Assembly: GCA_934274515.1 (NCBI GenBank)
Contig: CAKQTC010000002.1
Span: 1 to 64,000, forward strand
DNA from: an uncultured Clostridia bacterium
Lineage (GTDB): Bacteria; Bacillota; Clostridia; Christensenellales; DTU072
Reading direction: 5' to 3'
DNA length: 64,000 nucleotides
Of the stretch, positions 17,301 through 25,263 are shown one piece after another. The notes beneath the pieces were generated by a model, which saw only the letters and a program-made list of their open reading frames with translations, had not been told where the DNA came from and did no database searches. The position numbers and the translations under genes were made by a program. Each line of letters starts with the position of its first letter. Within the stretch, counting starts at the first letter, position 1.

Positions 17301-19282
17301 TCGAACAAGTAGCGCTAGTCGGGCATTACTACAAAGCGTACCGCGAAACGCGTCTTGAAACGGACAACGGCGGACCTAACTACGTCTATATGGATTTAGC
17401 GATAAATTCTTTTGAGAAAAACGGTATTTCTCTTGTTTACGACAGTTCGATTGCTTATAACAGGAACAAGAGCAGATATACTTATTACGAACTCGTAGAC
17501 GCATACTATTACGACGTCCTAAACGGCAGCATGCAATACAGTGCGGAGAGAAGGATTGTTATGACGTTTAAGGATTCCTCCGTCGGCAAGGATAGTTACC
17601 GTACGTTTGAGTTCAAATTCAACAAAAAATTGAATTATAACGATGAAATCGATAAAACGAGAATGTCATATAATCCGCTTGTAAGAGTTTCTAAGAAAAA
17701 CTTAGCGGGCGGAGGCACGTATGAATGGTGGTCGTCGGAGTGGAAAGGAAGAAACCCGAGCAGCGATATTAACGAGTTCAAATATCGTAGCGGAGAGTTA
17801 AAACCCGTCAATGACTTTGACGTTCGTCTCGGAGTATACGGATATTTGTACGCAGACTATCAAAAATTAGGTAATTCCGATTTCCGTGCAAAACTATCCG
17901 ATTTGTACTCGATTATAAAAACTGCCGACGGTAAATACAAGTTCGTATTTAACGGTGTGAGCAATATTTATGCAGGGTACACGAATTATACGAACAATAA
18001 ACACTCGTACGAACTCGCCTCGTACGACCTTTATACGGACGGGGATAAGTATTACTGGGGCAAGGTAAACAACTGTCTTAACGGCAAGGACCAATACGTT
18101 ATTTACGGAGAACTATCGTTTGACGACAACGGGCTTACCTTAGTCGATTATTTCGGCGAAGACGGAGAAGAAAATGATCAACACGGCAACAAACGTTACC
18201 CCGTAGACAAAACGACGCAACTTACCGTTCTTAGAGAAATCGCATTTGATGAAAATAAAATAAATTACGACAAACTGTATACGTACGGTATGACCGGAGA
18301 CGTATACAAAACCGAAAAGGGCGTTATATTCACGTCGGCAAGCGAGGCGTTGAAATTCGATTATAGTTCCCGATACACTCCGCCATATCCGGGGCAATAC
18401 GATAATAAAGACGAAAAACGCGTTCATAAAGTCAAGTTCTACATACACGGCGACGACCAAAATAGCGCTAAAAGGCTGGTGTACGTCGTTCCCGTCGAAG
18501 AAAACGTCGTGGTGGCGAACGGGGTTCTTGCCACGGTGGATGCTGAAAGCGGGAAAATCACTCAATGGAAGTGGTACGGCACCGGATATACGCACGAGTA
18601 TTCAAAAACAAACGTTCCCGTAAGAGAAGACGTTATGTATTTTAATCGATACGGCGCTACCGATATCACGCTTCGTAAGGACGGAAAGGTGGATATGGAC
18701 GCTCAATCTTTCGACGCAGAGTATTACGTAAGAAGTTATGAAGAAACCGTCGGTGAAAGTGCGACAGCGACGACGTATTACGACTATATCGTTTTAATCG
18801 GCGGCGAGCAGATAAGAATAGAAAAAGCGACGATAGACGGGGAGAACAACGTCGTTATACCCGAATTAAAGTATTACAAGAAAAACGGGAAAGAAGATTC
18901 TTATTTAAGAATTACGGAAATCGAGTTCTCCGGCGTTATCGCAAGCGGAACGTATAAAGAAAAGAGTGAGCGTGAAAGAACGATAAAATTCGATACGACG
19001 GCAAATACGGTAACCGTTAAGGACTTACAGGAAGAAGAAAAGAAATCGAGCGTAATTGCGGCGTATAAGTTTAACTTAGAGAGTGAAACGAAAGTTGACG
19101 GCGAAGTATCGACGACAGTTTATTACGTAGATTTGCTTATCAAATTAAGCGACGGCAACGGTATTATCATAGTAGATAAGGCGATTATCGGCGAAAACGG
19201 CATAATTACTTTGCCCGTTAAAATAACGTACGAAGGCAGCACGCTTGAACTTGTTTCCGTCACAGGGGAACAAAACGAATAG
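14315..19282 (+). CDS. Giant secreted lipoprotein with FN3-like N-terminal domains
   Basis: 1655 residues from the ATG at 14315, which has AAGGAG five bases upstream; a GTG two codons earlier is less well placed. The signal peptide ends in the lipobox LLAC with a Gly/Gln-rich linker behind the Cys, so it is a surface lipoprotein. Two FN3-like domains follow (about residues 45-125 and 128-205; shared pattern P-x-V-x-W, then A-x-x-Y-x-(I/M)-E, ending S-x-S-V-T-R). The rest is Tyr-, Lys-, Asp- and Gly-rich with many short strands of the kind YxGxYxxxxNxFIxVSS that recur every 60-120 residues, suggesting diverged beta repeats. I do not recognise the repeat family, and no catalytic motif is evident. 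It is monocistronic, with its own promoter and a following hairpin. Possible roles are binding of polysaccharide or protein at the cell surface; this is inference. Confidence 0.85.
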   Translation: MKKRISAIFIILLALLFAFTLLACAQQGSGGENGGGTVEPDKPNRIKLDAPTVTLGEDGVARWNYVEYATEYLMEFNGEERGVTQDNNANLDYGDTFRVKAIAAEKYEGESDWSNSVTREDKAAETLFSPQPYLDGERVRWDKIDGAIRYEIEVDGSVYTLGENETDYYLEVNQTARIRAIGDGRSYSDSVWSYSVTRKGDDNPDVPQDKYQTVTGETLINDMFVAGLYGDGDISVIKKNKDGTTISVDGEPLELYQRANSQGTYYYKKGNEYVVFCENWAEKIDYNDRQYYVALKAGNLAGTGSWYRESDVESGEPFSVNNVGKNNNSEFTFLDKTFTLYQQSAEKGEDGKKEAKLLAEDKDGNYSIATHSVEYNEYGLYIKFEIDGEVYCNGVREVPFEEKDRGDYVTESGKVDVARVKNNYIVLNDGTLGSFTIMIKGYVYVVIDNNFVRTVFNEQYLTLGAKTYKKPTKIAVEKDSAYEGMYIFDDKNFIKVSSGKGIFVNGTQEAQIMTLSEKADLFAVFVRGEYEVYDRYDYERITLDENFVRGESTYFRAQKVSTTTYTGAYKKSENEFISVSSVGDMSYGGETYEIFTANGCFYGVNDKIIALSLSENEVRINDNATYAKITLTKVVKSDLESQLHEKYECKFYYITGTNDNDKVSVIHWSYNGDELRINYDVDNAIYKDESGKIVATQFNGEIYPFSIEKDTNNEILIKMNQDPYYAMRELDEQEKEKVTELFRDKRFYQIPSDSSFHSGTTILFAENSKGEDRGFYSDSAIQFLGGENDKTALERDYFILSKDDKYKGHVLMRVGDYYCLTRSMNDWHDDLFFKVDENGNIDGVGKNNDYGIVKPLRFEQQIDNEYLGKAYNKPYERIEWVERGNEYFELKANVSTAFRGTPNPYNSTISYVYYAEKDGKTIYLRNNYAPIVTEYKSEGTIGDYRYFQTTGGDKQYFLRQLEPADGREWDTNDNTVQNSGTIYYRAKLTELQPKDLEQVALVGHYYKAYRETRLETDNGGPNYVYMDLAINSFEKNGISLVYDSSIAYNRNKSRYTYYELVDAYYYDVLNGSMQYSAERRIVMTFKDSSVGKDSYRTFEFKFNKKLNYNDEIDKTRMSYNPLVRVSKKNLAGGGTYEWWSSEWKGRNPSSDINEFKYRSGELKPVNDFDVRLGVYGYLYADYQKLGNSDFRAKLSDLYSIIKTADGKYKFVFNGVSNIYAGYTNYTNNKHSYELASYDLYTDGDKYYWGKVNNCLNGKDQYVIYGELSFDDNGLTLVDYFGEDGEENDQHGNKRYPVDKTTQLTVLREIAFDENKINYDKLYTYGMTGDVYKTEKGVIFTSASEALKFDYSSRYTPPYPGQYDNKDEKRVHKVKFYIHGDDQNSAKRLVYVVPVEENVVVANGVLATVDAESGKITQWKWYGTGYTHEYSKTNVPVREDVMYFNRYGATDITLRKDGKVDMDAQSFDAEYYVRSYEETVGESATATTYYDYIVLIGGEQIRIEKATIDGENNVVIPELKYYKKNGKEDSYLRITEIEFSGVIASGTYKEKSERERTIKFDTTANTVTVKDLQEEEKKSSVIAAYKFNLESETKVDGEVSTTVYYVDLLIKLSDGNGIIIVDKAIIGENGIITLPVKITYEGSTLELVSVTGEQNE

Positions 19283-19360
19283 TAGAATAAAAGCAATCGG
19301 ACGAGAAGCGAGAAGTATGTTCTCGCATTTCGGTTATTCGGATATGCGATAAGCCGCGTC

Positions 19361-19380
19361 GCCCCACCCTACCCGCCCTA
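19361..19380. repeat. C-rich tract (copy 1, diverged)
   Basis: GCCCCACCCTACCCGCCCTA: four C-triplets or longer separated by one or two bases, in the gap between the large lipoprotein gene and acpS. Related to better conserved tracts near 27420, 30655, 46819 and 51284. Confidence 0.5.
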
Positions 19381-19429
19381 TAAGGTGTGGGAAGCGGAAT
19401 AGCCGAAAGGCTTGTGTCGATGAACGAAC

Positions 19430-19462
19430 AAGAAAAACGCGAATAAATTTCGCGTTTTTCTT
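19430..19462 (+). terminator. Terminator before the fatty acid/polyketide locus
   Basis: 12-base stem AAGAAAAACGCG / CGCGTTTTTCTT with a nine-base loop, lying just upstream of the next promoter; the arms carry A and T runs so it could work in either direction. Confidence 0.65.
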
Positions 19463-19481
19463 GTAACAGAGTGTTCCGATA

Positions 19482-19510
19482 TTGAAATAATGCGCGATAT
19501 TTGCTATAAT
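19482..19510 (+). promoter_or_regulatory. Promoter of the acpS-to-accA operon
   Basis: TTGAAA (19482-19487), 17-base spacer, perfect TATAAT (19505-19510). Transcription would start near 19517, about 40 bases before the acpS ATG. Confidence 0.7.
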
Positions 19511-19557
19511 GATAAGCGGTAAGCGACGGGGTAACGACGCAAACGTCAGGAGAGGCA

Positions 19558-19875
19558 ATGGAAATAGGTGTGGATATAGCGAATATTTCCGATTTTATCG
19601 GTAAAGACGAGCAGTTTTACCGTTTTTTTCTCAAAGACAACGAATATAAAAAATTTTCTACGTTTAAGAGCGAAAAGCGGAAAGCGGAATACGCGGCGGC
19701 GAGATGGGCGTGTAAAGAAGCGATTTTCAAAGCCACTCAGGACAATAAATATATGTTTTACCGCATAGAAAACGACGAGAACGGAAAACCGTATGTCATC
19801 GACCATCCCGAACTCAAAGTATCGATAAGCCATCACGGCGATTATGCCGTTGCGACCGTGTTGAAAACGGAATAA
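19558..19875 (+). CDS. acpS: Holo-[acyl-carrier-protein] synthase
   Basis: 105 residues, group I phosphopantetheinyl transferase. It moves 4'-phosphopantetheine from CoA to the Ser of the carrier protein encoded next to it. Visible motifs: IGVDI with metal-binding Asp6, ARWACKEAIFKA with Glu54, and SISHHGDYAVA near the C-terminus. Slightly shorter than typical AcpS (115-125), because the middle segment is compact. AGGAGA precedes the ATG. First gene of a tightly packed operon; 10 bases separate it from the ACP gene. It could be the housekeeping enzyme or one dedicated to this locus. Confidence 0.9.
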   Translation: MEIGVDIANISDFIGKDEQFYRFFLKDNEYKKFSTFKSEKRKAEYAAARWACKEAIFKATQDNKYMFYRIENDENGKPYVIDHPELKVSISHHGDYAVATVLKTE

Positions 19876-19885
19876 AGGAGTACTT

Positions 19886-20146
19886 ATGTTAAACGAAAAC
19901 GAAGTGAAAGAAGCGTTAAAAGATTTTATCGGCGAAACGCTCGGTATAGATAGAGAATTGCTTAAAGACGACGTGTTGCTGTTCGGCGACGGAGAAATAG
20001 GATTAGGTTCTATCGACGGGTTGGAAATCATCGCGTTTGCCGACGGAGAATACGGTGTGGATATGACGGGCATTCCGCGAGAAAATTTTGCCACGATTAA
20101 TTCCATTACCGCGTATATCGTCAATCATAAGGAACAAGAGAATTGA
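19886..20146 (+). CDS. acpP: Acyl carrier protein
   Basis: 86 residues, acidic, with the four-helix carrier protein pattern. The phosphopantetheine attachment Ser is Ser42 in GLGSIDGLE, a variant of the usual DSLD motif (GSID here). The extra GDGEIGLGS before it also departs from the FAS consensus (GADSLD). AAAGGAG lies upstream of the ATG. The stop overlaps the TTG start of the ketosynthase gene, so translation of the two is likely coupled. The motif variant suggests a specialised carrier protein, but this is inference. Confidence 0.88.
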   Translation: MLNENEVKEALKDFIGETLGIDRELLKDDVLLFGDGEIGLGSIDGLEIIAFADGEYGVDMTGIPRENFATINSITAYIVNHKEQEN

Positions 20147-22458
20147 AGAGAAAACCTATCGTCGTAACGGGATTAGGACTTATTTGCGCGCTCGGGCAAA
20201 GCGTTGACGAAGCGTTTGAAAACGCAAAAAACGGCGTAAGCGGCATAAAAAAGACCGTATCGATAAATACGGACGGATGTTATGCCGATTTGGCGGCGGA
20301 AATTCCCTTTTTCGACGAAACGACGGATGACGCGGACAGGACGGTTTGCCTTGCCCTGCACGCCGTTCGCGAGGCGGTAAACGAAGCCAAAATCGACAAT
20401 TTCGATGAAAAAACGGCGGTTATTTTCGGCAGTTGCATCGGCGGCGTTCGTAGCGGAGAAAAGTATTACGGCGGTTTTCCGACGAGAGAAAACGCGCTCG
20501 AAATGCCTATTGCTCCTATTGCCGCCAAAATTGCAGAAGAGTTAGGCGCGAAAGGGTTTGTGACCAACGTCGCCAACGCTTGCGCCGCAGGCACGATGTC
20601 GATTTCGCTTGCGTGCGACCTAATCGAAGACGGAAAGGCCGACGTGGCGATAGTAGGCGGTAGCGACGCGTTTTCGAGCGTGCCGTTTTCGGGATTTCTC
20701 GCCCTGCACGCCCTTGACGGCAAAGGTTGTTCGCCGTTTAACAGGAGCGAAGGTATCACGCTTGGCGAAGGAGCGGGCGCACTCGTTGTGGAATCATACG
20801 AGCATGCGAAAAAGCGCGGAGCAAAAATTTATTGCTACGTCTTAGGTAGCGGAATAACCGCCGACGCGTACGATATTACCGCTCCGAGACCGGACGGAGA
20901 GGGACAAATTCGCGCTATAAACAACGCGCTAAACGACGCGAAACTTAACCCTGCCGATATCGGATACGTAAATGCGCACGGCACGGGAACGAAGAAAAAC
21001 GACGAGGCGGAACTGACTTCCTTAAACAAAATTTTCTTAGGAACAACCGTTGACGTGAGTTCCACCAAGTCGATGACGGGGCATTGCCTAGGCGCGGCAG
21101 GCGCAATCGAAGCGGTATTTTGCATAAAAACGCTGGAAAGCGGCGTTATTTTACCTACGATAGGCTTTGAGGAAACGGAGCCGAACGGTTCGCAGGGAAA
21201 TTGCTCGGTAAACGTAATAAAAAATAACGCGAAAATCAAACAAGTATCCGCCGTGATGAACAATTCTTTCGCTTTCGGAGGAACGAATGCAAGCGTGATT
21301 TTTGCTAAAAACGTCAAAAATCAACAAAGCGAAAAAGTCGATTTTAAGAAAAAAGCGGTAATAACAGGGATAGGCGCGGCTACGCCTTTTTCTAAAAATT
21401 TAGATGAATTCTTAACAATCGTCGATAAAGATATTTCTGTAAAACAAAGAGTAAACTATACTACGATAAGCAACGAAGAACTCGTTAATCTCGGTATAAA
21501 AATGCCGTTATATCGGAAGATGGACAATCTCGGAAAAACGGTAACTGTCGTCGGAATGGCTGCGCTTAACGACGGCGAATACGTCGTAACCGACCAAAAC
21601 GCGTTCGATACCGGCATAATCGTCGGCACCGCGCTCGGCGCGCTCGGGGGTGGATGCGATTTTCAAAAAACGATTATAGAGAGAGGAATAAAAGCAGGCA
21701 GTCCGTTCAAATTCCCGAATACAGTTTACAACGCCGCCGGCGGCCATTTATCGATTTGTTCGGGAATAAAAGGCTATAACGCGACGGTAACGAACGGGGC
21801 GCAATCGGGACTCGAATGTATCGCCGTTGCAAAAACCGAAATAAACCGCGGTAGAATTAAAGCGACGCTTTGTATCGGCGCGGACGATGGTAGCGAAACG
21901 CTTACCGAATTGTACGAAAAAATCGGATTGCTCTCTCGCCGAGCAGACGACGACGGAATTTGTCTTTCCGACGGAGCGGCGGCACTGCTCGTCGAAGAAA
22001 AAGATAACGCGATAAAACGTGGAGCAAAAATATACTGCCGCATTTTGGGATACGGAAAGTCGCACTATGGTATCCCTTACGGAGAATTTAGCGTCAATAT
22101 CGACGGGTTGCTACACGCGATGCGCGCCGCCACGGACGACGCCGACGTTTTGCCCGATGAGATAGGAGCGGTAATAGGGTTCGGCAACGGCGTTACTTGC
22201 TATGACGAGGCGGAAAAGGCCGCGATAAGGAAGTTTTTCGGCAAAGACGTTATGGTCTTGTCCGTTAAGAACTCGCTAGGAGAAGGCCGCGCGGCGACCG
22301 CCGCGCTCGGAGCGGTGTACGGGGCAGCGATTTTGAGCGGAAAAGTCAACTCGATAAGAGGAAAGAATAGAAACGAAATACAAAACGTAATGGTAATTTC
22401 CGTTGCTACGGGCGGCTCTTGTTGCGCCGTTATTTTAGGAAAGGACGAAGGGAAATAA
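20143..22458 (+). CDS. Fused ketosynthase and chain-length-factor-like protein
   Basis: 771 residues starting at TTG 20143, overlapping the ACP stop. Two complete thiolase-fold ketosynthase domains in one chain. Domain 1 (about 1-390) is active-looking: Cys147 in NACAAGT, His279 in NAHGTGT, His314 in KSMTGHCLGAAG. Domain 2 (about 403-771) keeps the fold but has lost the triad: the nucleophile position is Gln554 in NGAQSG, the first His motif reads GFGNGVT (679-685), and the second reads KNSLGEG with Glu714 in place of His. Cys-to-Gln is the hallmark of the chain-length factor (KS-beta) partner in type II polyketide and aryl polyene systems, which normally is a separate protein. Domain 1 would carry out decarboxylative condensation of malonyl-ACP, and domain 2 would shape the tunnel that sets chain length. 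The fusion boundary lies near residue 395. Function is inferred from residues; product unknown. Confidence 0.9.
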   Translation: MKRKPIVVTGLGLICALGQSVDEAFENAKNGVSGIKKTVSINTDGCYADLAAEIPFFDETTDDADRTVCLALHAVREAVNEAKIDNFDEKTAVIFGSCIGGVRSGEKYYGGFPTRENALEMPIAPIAAKIAEELGAKGFVTNVANACAAGTMSISLACDLIEDGKADVAIVGGSDAFSSVPFSGFLALHALDGKGCSPFNRSEGITLGEGAGALVVESYEHAKKRGAKIYCYVLGSGITADAYDITAPRPDGEGQIRAINNALNDAKLNPADIGYVNAHGTGTKKNDEAELTSLNKIFLGTTVDVSSTKSMTGHCLGAAGAIEAVFCIKTLESGVILPTIGFEETEPNGSQGNCSVNVIKNNAKIKQVSAVMNNSFAFGGTNASVIFAKNVKNQQSEKVDFKKKAVITGIGAATPFSKNLDEFLTIVDKDISVKQRVNYTTISNEELVNLGIKMPLYRKMDNLGKTVTVVGMAALNDGEYVVTDQNAFDTGIIVGTALGALGGGCDFQKTIIERGIKAGSPFKFPNTVYNAAGGHLSICSGIKGYNATVTNGAQSGLECIAVAKTEINRGRIKATLCIGADDGSETLTELYEKIGLLSRRADDDGICLSDGAAALLVEEKDNAIKRGAKIYCRILGYGKSHYGIPYGEFSVNIDGLLHAMRAATDDADVLPDEIGAVIGFGNGVTCYDEAEKAAIRKFFGKDVMVLSVKNSLGEGRAATAALGAVYGAAILSGKVNSIRGKNRNEIQNVMVISVATGGSCCAVILGKDEGK

Positions 22459-22459
22459 G

Positions 22460-23191
22460 ATGAAAACTGCATTAATTACAGGTGCGTCGGGAGTAATCGG
22501 CTCGGCTTGTGCGAAAAAACTCGCTTGCGACGGTTTCGCCGTGGTGCTTCACTACGGAAAAAACGAAGAAAAAGCGAAAAAATTACGAGAAGAAATAATC
22601 GCGGATGGCGGCAAAGCGGAGATTTTTCAAGCAGACGTAACCGATGTAAATCAAGTGAAAACCCTTGTAAATTTTACAGTTAAAACTTTCGGGAGTATTG
22701 ACGTTTTGGTTAATAACGCAGGAATTGTCAAAGACGAGTTTTTGCTTATGCTCGACGAAAATACGCTGGACGCTTGTATAAACGTCAACGTAAAAGGCTG
22801 TTTTTATTGCGCTCGCCAAGCCGCGCTTAAAATGTTCCGTCAAAAAAGCGGCGTTATTATAAACGTTTCGTCGGTTAGCGCGTTCGTCGCGCCGGCAGGG
22901 CAAAGCGTTTATTCGGCAACCAAAGGCGCGATTAATTCGATGACGAGAACGCTTGCGAAAGAACTTGCGCCGAAAAACGTAAGGGTCAACGCGGTTGCTC
23001 CCGGATTTATCGAAAGCGAGATGACGGACGCGCTCGGCGACGAGAAAAAGGCGGAATACGTTAAGGCTATACCGACGGGGCGATTCGGGAAAGCGGAAGA
23101 AGTCGCAAGCGTGGTTTCCGCTCTTTGCGGCGACGCGTTTTCCTACGTTACGGGACAAGTAATAATTATTGACGGAGGTTTGTCGCTATGA
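22460..23191 (+). CDS. fabG: 3-ketoacyl-ACP reductase (SDR family)
   Basis: 243 residues, classical short-chain dehydrogenase. NADP(H)-binding motif TGASGVIG (7-14), NNAG (85-88), catalytic Ser138, Tyr151 and Lys155 (YSATK), and PGFIESEMTD in the substrate loop. It would reduce the 3-keto group formed by the fused ketosynthase. The ATG lies one base after the upstream stop and the gene overlaps fabZ by four bases, so it is part of the same operon. Length and motifs are standard FabG. Confidence 0.93.
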   Translation: MKTALITGASGVIGSACAKKLACDGFAVVLHYGKNEEKAKKLREEIIADGGKAEIFQADVTDVNQVKTLVNFTVKTFGSIDVLVNNAGIVKDEFLLMLDENTLDACINVNVKGCFYCARQAALKMFRQKSGVIINVSSVSAFVAPAGQSVYSATKGAINSMTRTLAKELAPKNVRVNAVAPGFIESEMTDALGDEKKAEYVKAIPTGRFGKAEEVASVVSALCGDAFSYVTGQVIIIDGGLSL

Positions 23192-23634
23192 TGACCATAC
23201 TCGAAGTAAACGAACGGCTTAAACAACGTCCGCCGTTTCAATTTGTGGACAGAGTTATCGAATTTGTCCAAGGCGAAAGCGCGCGAGGAATAAAAAACGT
23301 ATCGATAAACGAGCCGTATTTCGTCGGACATTTCCCGGGTGCGCCGATTATGCCCGGCGTGCTTATTATCGAGTGTTGCGCGCAACTTTGTTCTATTTGT
23401 ATCGATTTAGGGGTCAACGAAAACAAAGTGGACGTACTGCTCAAAGTGGACGGGTTTAAGTTTATGAAAGCGGTTATTCCGGGGGATACGCTTGACGTAA
23501 CGGTTACGAAAACCAGACAAGGCGGGGTGCTGACGGCGTTTGACGCGGTGGTAAAAGTCGGGGAAGAAGTGTTTGCGAAAGGAACGCTCACTTTTGCCGT
23601 TGCGGATAAAAATTCGGTGTACGACAGGGGATAA
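23188..23634 (+). CDS. fabZ: 3-hydroxyacyl-ACP dehydratase, FabZ type
   Basis: 148 residues, single hotdog domain. The FabZ signature is plain: PPFQFVDRV near the N-terminus, the active-site His48 in FVGHFPGAPIMPG and Glu62 in LIIECCAQ. It would remove water from the 3-hydroxyacyl-ACP to give a trans-2-enoyl-ACP. Two adjacent ATG codons exist (23188 and 23191); the first overlaps the fabG stop. No enoyl reductase follows in this operon. Confidence 0.93.
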   Translation: MMTILEVNERLKQRPPFQFVDRVIEFVQGESARGIKNVSINEPYFVGHFPGAPIMPGVLIIECCAQLCSICIDLGVNENKVDVLLKVDGFKFMKAVIPGDTLDVTVTKTRQGGVLTAFDAVVKVGEEVFAKGTLTFAVADKNSVYDRG

Positions 23635-23636
23635 AA

Positions 23637-24572
23637 ATGGGCAAAATCGCTTTTCTTTTTTCCGGACAAGGCGCGCAAACGGTCGGTATGGGGCTTGACC
23701 TGTATCGAACGAGCGAAAACGCGAAAAGGCTTTTCGATATGGGAGAAAACCTTAACGAAGGCACGCTGAAAACTTGTTTTTACGGGGAACAAAGCGAACT
23801 TAACCTCACGAAAAACGCGCAACCGTGCTTGTTTTTAACCGCGCTTGCTTTTGCGGAAGAATTGCGTTTGTGCAATGTTAAACCCGATTTTGTTGCGGGA
23901 TTTTCCCTAGGGGAACTCTCCGCGCTTTGTTTTTCGGGAGTTTTAACCGAAGAAAACGCATATAAACTCGTCCTTCTTCGCGCGAAAACAATGCAAAAAA
24001 TAAGTGAGAATTACGACGGAGCAATGGCTGCAGTGATGAGGTTAAGCAAAGAAAAAGTCGCGGAATTAGTCGATGCCGAACCTGATTTATATGCGGTAAA
24101 TTTTAACTGTACGGGACAAATATCGGTGGCAGGGAAAAAGAAGAAAGTACTTGAATTTATCGAAAAAGTCAAAAATAACGGCGGTAGAGCGGTGCCGATA
24201 GCGGTAAGCGGCGCGTTTCATACGCCTGCAATGAAGCCAGCAACCGAAAAAATCGACGAGTTTTTAACGAATATCGAGATAGAAAAACCGCAAATACCCG
24301 TTTATTCCGACGTTCTCGGCGATTTGTATCCGACGGACGAAAAAGAGATTAAATCGCTTATTTCGTCGCAAGCGTCAAGTGCGGTAAAATTTGAAAAAAT
24401 ACTAAAAAATATGAATGAAAAGGGCGTTGACGTTTTTATCGAAGTAGGCGCAGGAAGAACGCTCATCGGGTTTGTCAAAAAAACTCTTCCCGACGCGAAA
24501 ACTTACGCTTGTCACGACCTGTTTTCCCTAGAAAAAACGGTAAAAGAATTAACAGGGGGCGACAATGGATAA
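23637..24572 (+). CDS. fabD: Malonyl-CoA:ACP transacylase
   Basis: 311 residues, normal length. FSGQGAQTVGMG at the N-terminus, nucleophile Ser90 in the GxSxGE elbow, Arg115, and catalytic His195 in SGAFHTPAM. The elbow reads GFSLGE; the usual motif is GHSLGE, so the residue before the nucleophile is Phe89 rather than His. It transfers malonyl from CoA to the ACP, supplying extender units. It is two bases downstream of fabZ and overlaps accD by eight bases. Confidence 0.92.
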   Translation: MGKIAFLFSGQGAQTVGMGLDLYRTSENAKRLFDMGENLNEGTLKTCFYGEQSELNLTKNAQPCLFLTALAFAEELRLCNVKPDFVAGFSLGELSALCFSGVLTEENAYKLVLLRAKTMQKISENYDGAMAAVMRLSKEKVAELVDAEPDLYAVNFNCTGQISVAGKKKKVLEFIEKVKNNGGRAVPIAVSGAFHTPAMKPATEKIDEFLTNIEIEKPQIPVYSDVLGDLYPTDEKEIKSLISSQASSAVKFEKILKNMNEKGVDVFIEVGAGRTLIGFVKKTLPDAKTYACHDLFSLEKTVKELTGGDNG

Positions 24573-25263
24573 AAAACCGACCGCCCGTGAAAGAATATTG
24601 TTTTTGAGCGATGAAAACGCGTTTGTCGAAACGAACCGCGAATCTGTTTTCGTTAATCCCCTCGAAGTGGAAGGATACATAGAAAGACTCGAAAAAGAAA
24701 GGGAAAAAAGCGGCGAAAACGAAGCGGTTATTGTAGGCACGACTCAAATATTCGGAGAAAAGACTTGTATTTTTGCATTTGAACCGTCATTTATGATGGG
24801 GTCTATGGGGGCAGCAGTCGGAGAAAAGATAACGAGAATTTTCGAATTCGCCACGGAAAACGCTTTGCCCGTAATAGGGATAACGGCGTCGGGCGGAGCG
24901 AGATTGCAGGAAGGAATAATATCGCTTATGCAAATGGCAAAAACAGCCGCCACGGTCAAAAGACATTCCGACAAAGGACTTTTTTACTTATCGGTGCTTA
25001 CCGACCCGACTATGGGAGGAGCAACGGCAAGTTTTGCTATGCTCGGCGACGTGGTTATCGCAGAACCGCACGCGAGAGTAGGTTTCGCAGGCAAAAGAGT
25101 AGTGGAAAGAATGTCGGGTAAATCCGTTTCCGACGATTTTCAAACCGCCGAATTTCAATTAAAAAACGGATTTATCGACGATATAGTTCCGCTTGAAAAG
25201 CAGAGAGAATATATCGGGTTTATGTTAAAAACGAACAAAAAGAAGGACGCGCAAAATGGCTGA
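24565..25263 (+). CDS. accD: Acetyl-CoA carboxyltransferase, beta-type subunit without zinc ribbon
   Basis: 232 residues, crotonase-fold carboxyltransferase domain. Visible family motifs: GEKITRIFEFATENALPVIGI, the oxyanion-hole TASGGARLQEG, and DPTMGGATASFAMLGDVVIAEP. The N-terminal four-Cys zinc ribbon of bacterial AccD is missing: the region before the fold is only about 50 residues and has no Cys pairs. Canonical AccD is about 280-300 residues. With AccA encoded next door it would transfer CO2 from carboxybiotin to acetyl-CoA, making malonyl-CoA. No biotin carrier (AccB) or biotin carboxylase (AccC) gene is in the window. Confidence 0.85.
   Translation: MDKKPTARERILFLSDENAFVETNRESVFVNPLEVEGYIERLEKEREKSGENEAVIVGTTQIFGEKTCIFAFEPSFMMGSMGAAVGEKITRIFEFATENALPVIGITASGGARLQEGIISLMQMAKTAATVKRHSDKGLFYLSVLTDPTMGGATASFAMLGDVVIAEPHARVGFAGKRVVERMSGKSVSDDFQTAEFQLKNGFIDDIVPLEKQREYIGFMLKTNKKKDAQNG

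Noticed and set aside
20143..22458. Two separate ketosynthase genes with a missed stop
   Set aside because: The frame runs without a break through a plausible linker (about residues 390-405), and both domains align end to end, so a true fusion is favoured.
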